DNA of 37,492 bases from a virus. Both the position numbers and the translations under genes were made by a program. Shown one piece after another: positions 23,941-31,310 of this stretch. A model generated the notes under the pieces. That model saw nothing but the letters and a program-made list of their open reading frames with translations, was not told the origin of the DNA and did not search any database. Positions within the stretch are counted from its first letter, which is position 1. Every line of letters begins with the position of its first letter. The stretch is from IMG/VR virus record IMGVR_UViG_3300027851_000072, positions 1 to 37,492 of that record; one strand, given 5' to 3'.

Positions 23941-24781
23941 AGACGGCAGCGCTAACCCTTTGAGGTGTTGACCCCAAGGCGTCAGCAATCTGCCGTCTAT
24001 CCCCAGTCAATACCGATCCGTCGCGTGTCAGCGTTATCGCCTTGGCCCTTGGTCCCGATGTTGTTCCATCGCGCGGGCAATTGAACCGTCGATCATCAAC
24101 CCCGGACAGACGCCAACCGCATCGCGTCACGCTGCGCTGGTGAACTACACGCCACGCCGACGCATCACTTAACCCTGCGTGATTGCAAAATTCAGACTGC
24201 GTTCCCTCGAACGTGCGGCCGTCGCGGTTCACGAACTTGTTCACCTGCCCCTTTTCGCTCCGCTTATGATCGGCGATGCGCGAGGCCAGCAACCAGCCCT
24301 TAACGCTGGGGCGCACGCCGCTAGCTACCATCGTCCAAGTCGGTCGAGACATGCCGTGCTTCGCGTGCATGTCGAAGATCGTGGCGCTTTCCCTGTCGCC
24401 CGTCCGATAGTTCACCCAGTCAAATATTTCATGGTTGAACAGAGGGTTTTTGTCGGCAGCCCACCGTTCGGAAAGTGCTGGAATTGATAGACGTTTTGCT
24501 AGCGCATAGCGTCCCCGGCTTTGCAGCCTTCTCCCCCAATGCCGCTCAGTGATCTGCATCATGCAGAACAAGGCAGCCGACATCTTGCCGCCATATATCT
24601 TCGCCAAAAGCAGGTGAGCGAAGAAGTGATCCTCTGGCGTCAACCTGACCAAGTTATCCCGGCCATCGCCGCCGCCAAGCGAGCGCGGGATGATGTGGTG
24701 CCTCTCGGTATATCCGGTCAGCGAGTGTTCGATAGACTTGCGGTGCGCGATGAACGCGCTGTATATCCGTTGGTAGTCCAA
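23885..24781 (-). CDS. Homing-type HNH endonuclease, 298 aa
   Basis: Free-standing HNH endonuclease. Residues about 24-60 hold the HNH core (TERHHIIPRSLGGGDGRDNLVRLTPEDHFFAH: His pair, Asn and final His). The C-terminal 120 residues have two or three DNA-binding repeats, FVNRDGRTFEGTQSEFCNHAG and LTRDGSVLTGDRRQIADALG, of the type found in group I intron and free-standing homing endonucleases. The start is TTG 24781 with GAGGT upstream. GC is lower than in flanking genes. It sits between the small and large terminase genes and its last 18 codons overlap the terminase N-terminal frame, the pattern of a mobile gene placed at a conserved site. An intron cannot be excluded without RNA data. Confidence 0.85.
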   Translation of the reverse strand: MDYQRIYSAFIAHRKSIEHSLTGYTERHHIIPRSLGGGDGRDNLVRLTPEDHFFAHLLLAKIYGGKMSAALFCMMQITERHWGRRLQSRGRYALAKRLSIPALSERWAADKNPLFNHEIFDWVNYRTGDRESATIFDMHAKHGMSRPTWTMVASGVRPSVKGWLLASRIADHKRSEKGQVNKFVNRDGRTFEGTQSEFCNHAGLSDASAWRVVHQRSVTRCGWRLSGVDDRRFNCPRDGTTSGPRAKAITLTRDGSVLTGDRRQIADALGSTPQRVSAAVYAIRAGKASSYMGWNLAG

Positions 24782-24878
24782 TGCCTGTCACCTCAGGTTG
24801 CGGATCAGAGGCCGTGTTGCGTTGGCGCGCTTCACGGTCTCGCTATTTTATCACGCCCTGATTCGAGCGCCAGCACAA

Positions 24879-25334
24879 TCAGTTCGGGCGGGCCAGCAGA
24901 TCGTCGCCGTCGTCAGCCTCGAACTCGCGAGCCTGATCCCGGCGCTTCGCCACGTCCCGAGCCTCACCGCCTTGCGCGCGCGCGTGGAGCGACAGGCTGC
25001 GACGATAGGACAGGATGATTGACGCATTCATCTGGATGACAGTCTTGCGCGGGTTCACGACGGGCGTGCCCTTGTCGCTTTTCATCACCGCGCCCTCAGT
25101 CCGCATCAGGCGTTGATCTTTCTCAAGGTCGGCCATCGTCCGCGCCAGCATCGCGGCAAGTTCAAGCTGGTGTGCCGTCCACTCCGACCGGGCGAACTCT
25201 GCAAGCACACTGGCGAAGAACGGCAGATCGGATTCATCCAGCGGGACATTTGATGGCGGGCTGATTTGCGCCTGCGCCGCTTGTGCAGCGGCAACCGCGC
25301 CCGCTGTGGTGTCGATCCTTGTGCGTCGAGCCAT
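24879..25334 (-). CDS. Terminase small subunit, 151 aa
   Basis: DNA-recognition subunit of the packaging enzyme, related to the P27-type small terminases. Pattern: PSNVPLDESDLPFFASVLAEFARSEWTAHQLELAAMLARTMADLEKDQRLMRTEGAVMKSDKGTPVVNPRKTVIQMNASIILSYRRSLSLHARAQGG. The N-terminus is low-complexity Ala/Gln, and the C-terminus (REFEADDGDDLLARPN) is acidic, as expected for the part that binds the large subunit. It starts at ATG 25334 and ends 98 bases before the homing HNH. That gap carries a 15-codon GTG frame (KRANATRPLIRNLR) that could be a remnant of the old terminase start. Confidence 0.85.
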   Translation of the reverse strand: MARRTRIDTTAGAVAAAQAAQAQISPPSNVPLDESDLPFFASVLAEFARSEWTAHQLELAAMLARTMADLEKDQRLMRTEGAVMKSDKGTPVVNPRKTVIQMNASIILSYRRSLSLHARAQGGEARDVAKRRDQAREFEADDGDDLLARPN

Positions 25335-25454
25335 GGTCTACCTATGCGCCCCAAGCATGCCAGGGCGAAAAACTGTGTTAGCGGAATGTGTGACTAAACG
25401 CGCCGGTCCGCTGTTGCGCGGCCCCCAGACTTTCGACCACCCCCCCCCGGGGGG
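25335..25454. other. Gap between HNH and small terminase, candidate cos region
   Basis: 120 bases without a gene. It holds a run of ten C followed by six G (about 25440-25455), the palindromic CCCCCCGGGGGG, and GC-rich inverted sequence around GCGCGGCC. In HK97-type phages with an HNH protein next to the small terminase, the cohesive-end site lies in this neighbourhood. That is inference from gene order; no cleavage site can be read from sequence. Confidence 0.35.
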
Positions 25455-25781
25455 TCACCAGACCGGGCGCCCATCGGCGTCGAACTGCACCCGCGCCCTG
25501 ACCTGCTGGCCCTTGGCCTCGTGGCCCTCCGCCGTCGTCTTGGCCTTGTGGCACTCGTCACAGATCGCCCGCAGGTTCTCCGGGTCGTCGGTGCCGCCCT
25601 TGGACTTGGGTTTGATGTGGTCCACCGTGCGCGCTGGCGTGGCCCTGCCATCTGCCAGACATGGCTGGCACAGGTGCATGTCGCGGGCGAGGATGCCGAC
25701 GCGCAGGCGATCCCATGCGCTGCCATAGCCGCGCTGGTGCCGGGTGCCGGGCCGTCCACCCCATCCGCTACGCTCTGCCAT
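25455..25781 (-). CDS. HNH endonuclease, HK97 gp74-like, 108 aa
   Basis: Small HNH nuclease of the kind that works with terminase on cos DNA in HK97-type phages. Zinc-binding Cys pairs CQPC and CDEC (residues about 38-41 and 74-77) frame the HNH centre (TVDHIKPKSKGGTDDPENLRAICDECH). The N-terminus is RGYGSAWDRLRVGILARDMHLC, the family start. It lies directly before the small terminase gene and is distinct from the homing-type HNH downstream. The stop is followed by the C/G run. Confidence 0.9.
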   Translation of the reverse strand: MAERSGWGGRPGTRHQRGYGSAWDRLRVGILARDMHLCQPCLADGRATPARTVDHIKPKSKGGTDDPENLRAICDECHKAKTTAEGHEAKGQQVRARVQFDADGRPVW

Positions 25782-25842
25782 GGGTGCCCGCCTGAATAGT
25801 GCCTCGCCGGGGTGCGCATCGCTGAGAGGCGTGGCGAGGATC

Positions 25843-25917
25843 TGGCGAGGGTGTGAGGAATCGAACCCCAGACGCGCGGGTTTGGAGACCGCCGCTCTAC
25901 CACTGAGCTACACCGAC
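25843..25917 (-). tRNA. tRNA-Trp-like gene, anticodon CCA
   Basis: Reads on the minus strand as a 75-base cloverleaf including encoded CCA. Acceptor GTCGGTG pairs with CACCCTC except positions 2-71 and 3-70; D-arm GCTC/GAGC; anticodon arm GCGGT-CTCCAAA-CCCGC with one mismatch (31-39); variable GCGTC; T-arm TGGGG-TTCGATT-CCTCA. The CCA anticodon reads Trp. The mismatches mean it may be a divergent phage tRNA or a decaying copy. It sits between the 197 aa gene and the HNH gene on the same strand. Confidence 0.7.
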
Positions 25918-25983
25918 GCTGAATGCAAAAAGCGCCCGAGGTTTCCCTTGGGCGCAGCTCTCCGATGTTGGGAAGTTGCCAGA

Positions 25984-26577
25984 TCAGCGACGCTCTGTCA
26001 ACAGCTTGAGCGCAGACACCGCGACAGTGCCACATGCAGTGGGCGCCCCATCCCGCCAGAGCGACGCCTCCCCCATGAACCCATCCAGCGCGCCGCGCAG
26101 CGCCCATCGATATTGCGGCGCAGGGAATGCGGCCATCATGCCGGACCATACGTCCCATGCACGGCGGGCGGCCTCATCTCGCTCGTCGCTGGTGCGCAGA
26201 TCCACGCGCAGGCTCTGGTCTGTCTCCATGCGGTCATGGATCATCGGCGACGCGGCGCCTTTTGGGTCACCCGTGCAGCCGATGATGCGCATCCGGTAAT
26301 TCCGGTGGGCGGCGCTGATCGCGGCCCATGTCTCGCACAGGTCATCACGCTCCTGCCCGGCCGACAGCGCGAGGATGCAGCGGCCCATGTCGCTCTCGTG
26401 CAGCACCGATGCGGCGTCGATCCGGCACCGACGGGCGCGGGCGGCCATGATCGGCGGCGGCCCGTCCTGCACATCGGCGCGACGCCCTTGCCCCATGCGC
26501 TGGCCCACGGCTTTCCCGCCCGGCAGGCTGATCTTCGCGGCCTTGCGGCGGCGCTTGCGTTCGGCCTTGCTGGTCAT
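25984..26577 (-). CDS. Hypothetical phage protein, 197 aa
   Basis: Starts at ATG 26577 (MTSKAERKRRRKAAKISLPGGKAVGQRMGQGRR), after a GAGGACGAGG stretch; the longer upstream frame is not protein-like and is rejected. The N-terminus is very basic, suggesting RNA or DNA binding. The rest is soluble and helical (ALSAGQERDDLCETWAAISAAHRNYRMRIIGCTGDPKGAAS ... ERDEAARRAWDVWSGMMAAF). It lies between the replication genes and the tRNA/terminase region. No known family is recognised; it may be a late regulator by position, but that is guesswork. Confidence 0.7.
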   Translation of the reverse strand: MTSKAERKRRRKAAKISLPGGKAVGQRMGQGRRADVQDGPPPIMAARARRCRIDAASVLHESDMGRCILALSAGQERDDLCETWAAISAAHRNYRMRIIGCTGDPKGAASPMIHDRMETDQSLRVDLRTSDERDEAARRAWDVWSGMMAAFPAPQYRWALRGALDGFMGEASLWRDGAPTACGTVAVSALKLLTERR

Positions 26578-26614
26578 GCCTCGTCCTCGCGTTGATATTC
26601 CAACCTTTGCCGGG

Positions 26615-27253
26615 TCATTCGGCGGCCACGCCCCAGTCCGGGACGTCGCGCTTGTCGGGGATCGAAGGTCCGCCGTTCGGATCTTGCCGCTGGTCATTCC
26701 GGGCCTTCCAGACAGCCTTTGCTGCCTCGTGATCGGCCTTGCGCTCAGCCTCCCATGCAAGCGCCGGCTGATCCCCGTAGATCGCCTTCCGAGCCAGAAA
26801 CGCGCCACTCCGGTAGCGGTCCATGGTGGCGCGATCGACCAGCCCACGGGCGGCAATCTCGCAGGCACCGGAACCCCAGAGCCAGCACTCGCCGACCGCC
26901 TCCCCGGCCTGCATCCGGCGCGCTGCGATGCCTGCGGGGCTCATGTCCCGCTCTTCGCCAGACAGGTCTTTGCGCGCCCATTGCGCATCCTTTCGGAGGT
27001 TTGAACATACCGCCCCAAGCTCGCCCTTTGTCGGCCAAGCCCTCGTCTTCATTTGGTATTCCACCTGGTCAAGCGCCTTGGCCGCGAAGTCTGCGTAATC
27101 GCTTCGGGGGGCGAATTTCAGGATCACGCCAAGCAGGGCTGCAGCCTCATCCTGCTGCGCCCGTTCGTTGTCGCGGATCGACTGCGGCGGGCTGTATCGC
27201 TCAAGCCAGCGGCTGAAAAGCCCGGAGATTTCCGCGGTGCGAAAGTCGGTCAT
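26615..27253 (-). CDS. Replication-region protein, 212 aa
   Basis: Helical protein of unknown function, overlapping the initiator gene by four bases (ATGA). The start MTDFRTAEISGLFSRWLERYSPPQSIRDNERAQQDEAAALLGVILKF and YADFAAKALDQVEYQMKTRAWPTKGELGAVCSNLRKDA resemble proteins placed after initiators in phages, which often load the host helicase. However, there is no Walker A motif, so an AAA+ loader is ruled out. A helicase-loader or primosome role is possible from position only. Confidence 0.72.
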   Translation of the reverse strand: MTDFRTAEISGLFSRWLERYSPPQSIRDNERAQQDEAAALLGVILKFAPRSDYADFAAKALDQVEYQMKTRAWPTKGELGAVCSNLRKDAQWARKDLSGEERDMSPAGIAARRMQAGEAVGECWLWGSGACEIAARGLVDRATMDRYRSGAFLARKAIYGDQPALAWEAERKADHEAAKAVWKARNDQRQDPNGGPSIPDKRDVPDWGVAAE

Positions 27254-28161
27254 TGGCGAAGGCTCCCATCGGGGTTGAAATCATCAGGGTTCAGGTTCCA
27301 GAGCTTGCGCGGCGGCGAGGCACGGGCCGAAGACGATGGCTGCAGCTTGGGTGGCGGAAAGTCTCTGGATGCCGCGAATTCATCCAGCGCTGGCAGGAAG
27401 AACCGCAGGGATGAGGGCGGCCCAGCCTTTGGGCCGGAATTCCTGACCGCCATCACCTCTGCGATGATCTGCAGGACCTGCGCCTCATCAATGCCCCTGA
27501 CTGCCATTCTCGCTGATAGCTCTGCCATTTCGTCGGATCGGCCAATCCTGCCACCTCCCCGACCAGTCATCCCGGAAACTGGATCAACACCGCAGGCCAG
27601 CAGAATGCGTTCACGGAAAGTCATGTCCGGCTGCAAATTGGCAGCACACGCGCCAGCATCAGCAGCAATCTCTTTCTTAGGCTCTGGTATAGGCTCAGGC
27701 TCAGGCTCAGGCTCTGGGTTTCGATAGGCTTTCGATAGGCTATCGTTTTGCGGCCCAAGATCGGCAATATTCACATACTTCGCGCCGCGCAAATCCTCGA
27801 TAAGCCGTTGTTTTTCCTCGCAATCAGGCAATGACATAGCGACCTTGACGGCGCCAGCGGCGTGCTTCGGGTTGGTGAAGGGGTCATGCCGGATGAAATC
27901 GACGATCCTGACCAGCATTTCGTCCCTATCGAAACCCACTAGAAAGGCTTTCGATAGGCTATCCATAGCCTTTCTATAGCGCTCAGAATCCCACCCCAAA
28001 TCCGCCAGCGCATATCCTTCGGGCAGCGGAAAACACCCGATGAGGTTGCTGTGCGGGCACGAGTGCAGGTAGAGGTAGAGGTATCTTGCGTCGTCAGAAT
28101 CGAGCCTGGAAAACTTCCGGCTGCGCCAGATCACGGTGTAGATTTTGGCGTAATCGCGCAT
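27250..28161 (-). CDS. Phage replication initiator (lambda O-like), 303 aa
   Basis: The N-terminal 120 residues (MRDYAKIYTVIWRSRKFSRLDSDDARYLYLYLHSCPHSNLIGCFPLPEGYALADLGW ... FIRHDPFTNPKHAAGAVKVAMSLP) form the winged-helix domain of phage replisome organisers. A flexible linker EPEPEPEPIPEPKKE and a C-terminal helical part follow, the lambda O layout. The gene carries 11-bp iterons that encode the repeated peptide DSLSKA, so it probably contains its own origin. It starts at ATG 28161 with a one-base overlap with the previous gene and overlaps the next gene by four bases. Confidence 0.82.
   Translation of the reverse strand: MRDYAKIYTVIWRSRKFSRLDSDDARYLYLYLHSCPHSNLIGCFPLPEGYALADLGWDSERYRKAMDSLSKAFLVGFDRDEMLVRIVDFIRHDPFTNPKHAAGAVKVAMSLPDCEEKQRLIEDLRGAKYVNIADLGPQNDSLSKAYRNPEPEPEPEPIPEPKKEIAADAGACAANLQPDMTFRERILLACGVDPVSGMTGRGGGRIGRSDEMAELSARMAVRGIDEAQVLQIIAEVMAVRNSGPKAGPPSSLRFFLPALDEFAASRDFPPPKLQPSSSARASPPRKLWNLNPDDFNPDGSLRQ
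27719..27740 (+). repeat. Two tandem 11 bp iterons
   Basis: TTTCGATAGGC occurs twice with no gap (27719-27729, 27730-27740), followed by TATCG. Part of the candidate origin and of the 19-base direct repeat 27726-27744, which recurs at 27945-27963. Confidence 0.8.
27925..27934 (-). repeat. Inverted iteron copy
   Basis: CCTATCGAAA is the reverse complement of TTTCGATAGG (10 of 10 bases), 15 bases before the next direct copy. Confidence 0.7.
27949..27959 (+). repeat. Fourth iteron copy
   Basis: TTTCGATAGGC, identical to the first two, within the second copy of the 19-base direct repeat (27945-27963). A weaker TTTCTATAG follows at 27971. Confidence 0.75.
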
Positions 28162-28466
28162 CAGTGCATCCCCGCCTTGTTCGACGGGCTGACCCGCAAT
28201 TCCGTGGGTCGCTCAGACTGGCAGTCCAGCGCGTTGGCGTCGTATAGCGCCATGATCCTCGAGACCATCTTGGAGCACGCCGCAGATTGCTTATCGGTGA
28301 GCCCGCCACTCTTGATGGCCCACATCAGGCAGGACGCCGCAAATTGGCGCTGCGGATCTTCCTTGTTCATGACGAATACCGTCCATCTGAGCAGGTCATC
28401 CCACAGGCTGGAGGTCGGCGGCGACGGCACGTCATGCGGCATTGGATATTGGTTTTTATCAGACAT
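28161..28466 (-). CDS. Hypothetical early protein, 101 aa
   Basis: Begins at ATG 28466 (MSDKNQYPMPHDVPSPPTSSLWDDLLRW), with AAGGTG upstream, overlapping the DnaA-like gene by eight bases; a longer frame inside that gene is rejected. After a Pro-rich start the protein is helical (LLRWTVFVMNKEDPQRQFAASCLMWAIKSGGLTDKQSAACSKMVSRIM). Family not recognised. Its place between a DnaA-domain-IV-like protein and the initiator suggests a role in early replication control. Confidence 0.68.
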   Translation of the reverse strand: MSDKNQYPMPHDVPSPPTSSLWDDLLRWTVFVMNKEDPQRQFAASCLMWAIKSGGLTDKQSAACSKMVSRIMALYDANALDCQSERPTELRVSPSNKAGMH

Positions 28467-28728
28467 TTTCGCACCTTGTGATTTCGCTTCGCGCCCTCGC
28501 CCAATGCCGCGCCACGCCCTGCCCGACGCTGCTGTGATCCCAGCCACCTACCTTGGCGATGGCAGTGAAGGTGAACCCGGCCTGCCGCGCCACAGCCCAG
28601 GCCTCGGACCGTGCTGCGACCACATGCGCGTGACGATCACGCACGAGGATGTCAGCCTCGGACATGCCGTGCTTGGCCGCTGTGGCGGCGATGATGGATC
28701 GGATGCGGGCGCGGGGTGATTGTGCCAT
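28459..28728 (-). CDS. DnaA domain IV-like DNA-binding protein, 89 aa
   Basis: Stand-alone copy of the DnaA C-terminal helix-turn-helix. Residues about 33-75 (HVVAARSEAWAVARQAGFTFTAIAKVGGWDHSSVGQGVARHWA) follow the domain IV pattern: arginine before the first helix, then GFTFTAIAKVGG-WDHSSV, where DnaA has GGRDHSTV. No AAA+ domain is present. Such a protein would bind DnaA-box-like DNA, perhaps to recruit or to block host DnaA at host or phage origins. Directly upstream of the 101 aa gene and initiator. The family call is firm from the motif; the role is inferred. Confidence 0.78.
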   Translation of the reverse strand: MAQSPRARIRSIIAATAAKHGMSEADILVRDRHAHVVAARSEAWAVARQAGFTFTAIAKVGGWDHSSVGQGVARHWARARSEITRCENV

Positions 28729-28736
28729 GGCTTGCC

Positions 28737-31310
28737 TCAGGCCGCGTCGCCATCCAGAAAATCGAACAGGCTTGGCGTCGAAACATCCGCCTCGGCTGCG
28801 GCGCAGTATTTCGCCCCGTCAAGGAAATACCCCTTGTTCAATTCGCAGCCCATTCCGAAGCGGCCGAGTTTTACCGCGCGGAACGGCACAGTCATCAAGC
28901 CGCCGAACGGATCAAAAACCACCTCGCCAGGCTCCGTGAATTGCTGGATGGCGCGATCCACAATGTCGAACTGCAGCGGGCAGAGGTGCATTTCCTGCCC
29001 CTTCCGCGCCTGCTCTGCATTGATCGTCCGCATCCGCGCAACATCCGTCCAGACGTCTGGATGAATAGAGTGAGGCGGCAAGAGCATGAATGTCGGCGGC
29101 AGCCTGCCATTCATTTCGAGGTGCTCACCGATTTTAACGTGGTGCTCGAATTCATATACAGCGTTCAGGTTGAAATCCTTCCAGACCTTGTAGACCTGAT
29201 CTGCCTCAAGCCCATCCAGATCGAGAGGCCGCAGGCAGCGGTCTCCGCTTGATCTGGTGTATCCGTGGGCGTCGATCTGCCAGCGGGCACGGGAATATCC
29301 GGCCTCGTTATCCCAGATCTTCGACTCGCCATCCCAATGCTTCTTGGACTTAGCCACCGGCCGATCAGCATAACCATTGCTGCGATCTGTTGGCGGCTTG
29401 CGGAACAGCAGCAGGTATTCCGGCACGCCGCAGCCCATGCGCGTGCCGTCTTTGCATTGCTCCGTCCAGCCCAGACGGTAGGTCTGATTGTTTTCCCGCA
29501 CCACATCCGTGGTGATCGTCTTCATCCCGAGATAGGCAAATCCGTGCCGCTTGAACTCCGCAATGCAGTCGCAATGCAGCGTCGAAAGCGTCTGGAAGCC
29601 GAACCCATTGATCCCGCCGGGAATGATCCGATCCTTTACATGGATCGCTGCAATCCGCCCAGGCTCAAGAACCCGCAGCAGGTTCGGAATAAGAAACCCC
29701 ATCTGCTCCCAAAAATGCGGGTCATCGTCGGTATGGCCGAAGTCCGCATAATTCGGGCTGTACTCATATTGTGTGCTGAACGGAATTGAGGTGACGATCA
29801 GCTGCACGGAGTTTTCATCCATGCGCGCCGTTTCCTTCACGCAGTCCTCGTGCATGATCCGGTAATTTCGGCCCGTGATTTCCACCCGCTCAACGCCCAT
29901 GGCGCGAACCAGGTGCTGCTGCATTGCAATCTCGGAAAGGCCATATTCTCGGATGATCTGAACCATTTTCTCTACCATCTGATTGTGCGCAGCCCACTTG
30001 CGCTCCAAGGCCTTGCGAACCTCGCGCTCGGCTTCGGTGTAGATCAGGTCGACACGCACCAGATCCGCCAGCTGACCAAAGCGCCGGAGCCTATGAACCG
30101 CCTGAATGAAGTCGTTGAACTTGAAGCCGATCCCGAGGAACACGGCCCAGCTGCAATGCGCCTGAAGGTTGGTGCCAGACCCCAACATCACCGGCTTGGC
30201 GCCAAGCTCGGAAATATGCCCGTCGGCAAAACCGGCAATCACATCCTCGCGGGCATCAAGATCCTGCGCGCCGTAGACCGTGGCAACGCCCGGAACCGCG
30301 CGTTCGATGGCCGCTCGCTCGCTTTCCAGATCGTGCCAGATGATCCTGTGCGCAGCCGGATCTTCTGCCCTGATCTGCATGAGCCGGTCGATCCGCGCAG
30401 GCAGGCTGTCGCGCTTTTCGCGCGCCGCGCCCGACAGGTCCACCGTGGCATCCCTGAACATGCGCGCCTGGCCGCTCTTCTCGTGGCCCGCGCCCGAAAG
30501 GTGATCGACCGGCAACTCATGCCACCGCACATCCAGTGGCGGCAGGTCATAGCCATCATCCGAGAAGGCAGGGTCCAGATCGGAGGGGCGCGTGACAAAC
30601 AGCGCCCACGACGCGACCCAAAGCCAGAACTCCTGCTCCTTGTGCTGCATCAGGGTCAGGTTGTCGGCCTTCTCGCTGTTACGCTTGAAGAACCGGGTCT
30701 TTGCCTGCCCGATATCCATCACATCGAGGAACCCGGCATAGCTCAGAAGCTCGATGTAATCGTTCGGGCTGGGGGTGGCGGTGGCGACGAAACGATACGG
30801 CACGTTCATGAACGTGCGAATGAATGTGCGGAAGGTCTTGGTGCCGCCCATGCCGCGCAGAACGGCCGCTTCATCCAGCGTCACGGCCTGGAAATGATCC
30901 GGCTTCAGCTTTCCATCGCGGACCGTCTCGTAATTCGTCAGATAGACCGCAGGCCCATCGACCTCTGCATCCGACTTGATGAATCGCAGATCAATCGCGA
31001 ACTCTCCGTGAAACCGCCGCGCTGCCTCTGCAATGAACTCGCGCCTGACGCCAAGGGGTGCCACGATCAGCACCGGGGCGTTCAGGCGCCGCCAGAGCAC
31101 CCGCATCGTTTCCAGCTGCGTGGCCGTCTTGTGCAGGCCGAAGCTGGCAAACCATGCCCGCCGACCACCGGACAGGCCCCAAGCAACCATGCGCCGCGTG
31201 TGCGGCTTAAGCGCCGGGTTCAGATCCGCCTCTGGAACATCAATGCCGCCAAACCGGGGAGCAATTGCGGCCTTGGATGCCAGGAAGTCATCATAGGAAT
31301 GAAAGCTCAA
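28737..31310 (-). CDS. Helicase-DNA methyltransferase fusion, 857 aa
   Basis: Two-domain enzyme. Residues about 35-420 form an SF2 helicase: altered Walker A FGLHKT (57-62, His for the usual Gly), DEAA (146-149), TATPSP (177-182) and motif VI QAVHRLRRFGQ (403-413). Residues about 480-857 form an amino-DNA methyltransferase of the beta order: motif IV TSIPF (507-511, usual form SPPY/DPPY), a long insert, then motif I FDPFGGLMTVPFRA (799-812). Both active-site motifs depart from consensus, so activity is uncertain but the substitutions look conserved-like rather than random. The start is TTG 31310 with GGAGG before it, immediately after the DUF1064 stop. It may protect phage DNA from host restriction or act during replication; target site unknown. 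Confidence 0.85.
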   Translation of the reverse strand: MSFHSYDDFLASKAAIAPRFGGIDVPEADLNPALKPHTRRMVAWGLSGGRRAWFASFGLHKTATQLETMRVLWRRLNAPVLIVAPLGVRREFIAEAARRFHGEFAIDLRFIKSDAEVDGPAVYLTNYETVRDGKLKPDHFQAVTLDEAAVLRGMGGTKTFRTFIRTFMNVPYRFVATATPSPNDYIELLSYAGFLDVMDIGQAKTRFFKRNSEKADNLTLMQHKEQEFWLWVASWALFVTRPSDLDPAFSDDGYDLPPLDVRWHELPVDHLSGAGHEKSGQARMFRDATVDLSGAAREKRDSLPARIDRLMQIRAEDPAAHRIIWHDLESERAAIERAVPGVATVYGAQDLDAREDVIAGFADGHISELGAKPVMLGSGTNLQAHCSWAVFLGIGFKFNDFIQAVHRLRRFGQLADLVRVDLIYTEAEREVRKALERKWAAHNQMVEKMVQIIREYGLSEIAMQQHLVRAMGVERVEITGRNYRIMHEDCVKETARMDENSVQLIVTSIPFSTQYEYSPNYADFGHTDDDPHFWEQMGFLIPNLLRVLEPGRIAAIHVKDRIIPGGINGFGFQTLSTLHCDCIAEFKRHGFAYLGMKTITTDVVRENNQTYRLGWTEQCKDGTRMGCGVPEYLLLFRKPPTDRSNGYADRPVAKSKKHWDGESKIWDNEAGYSRARWQIDAHGYTRSSGDRCLRPLDLDGLEADQVYKVWKDFNLNAVYEFEHHVKIGEHLEMNGRLPPTFMLLPPHSIHPDVWTDVARMRTINAEQARKGQEMHLCPLQFDIVDRAIQQFTEPGEVVFDPFGGLMTVPFRAVKLGRFGMGCELNKGYFLDGAKYCAAAEADVSTPSLFDFLDGDAA

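Larger units (their letters stand above)
27690..27985. other. Candidate replication origin within the initiator gene
   Basis: The segment carries four close copies of an 11-base iteron (TTTCGATAGGC), an 18-19 base direct repeat (27726-27744 and 27945-27963), a tandem GGCTCA hexamer array (about 27690-27713) and an AT-richer stretch near 27741-27775. Origins inside an initiator gene are known from lambda O. Function is inferred. Confidence 0.6.

Noticed and set aside
24879-25334. Possible attachment site at the tRNA (25843-25917)
   Set aside because: No integrase beside it and it lies inside the phage gene order, so it is not an attachment end.
27719-27963. CRISPR-like repeats
   Set aside because: Repeat unit is 11 bases with no regular spacers and lies in a coding frame; iterons fit better.
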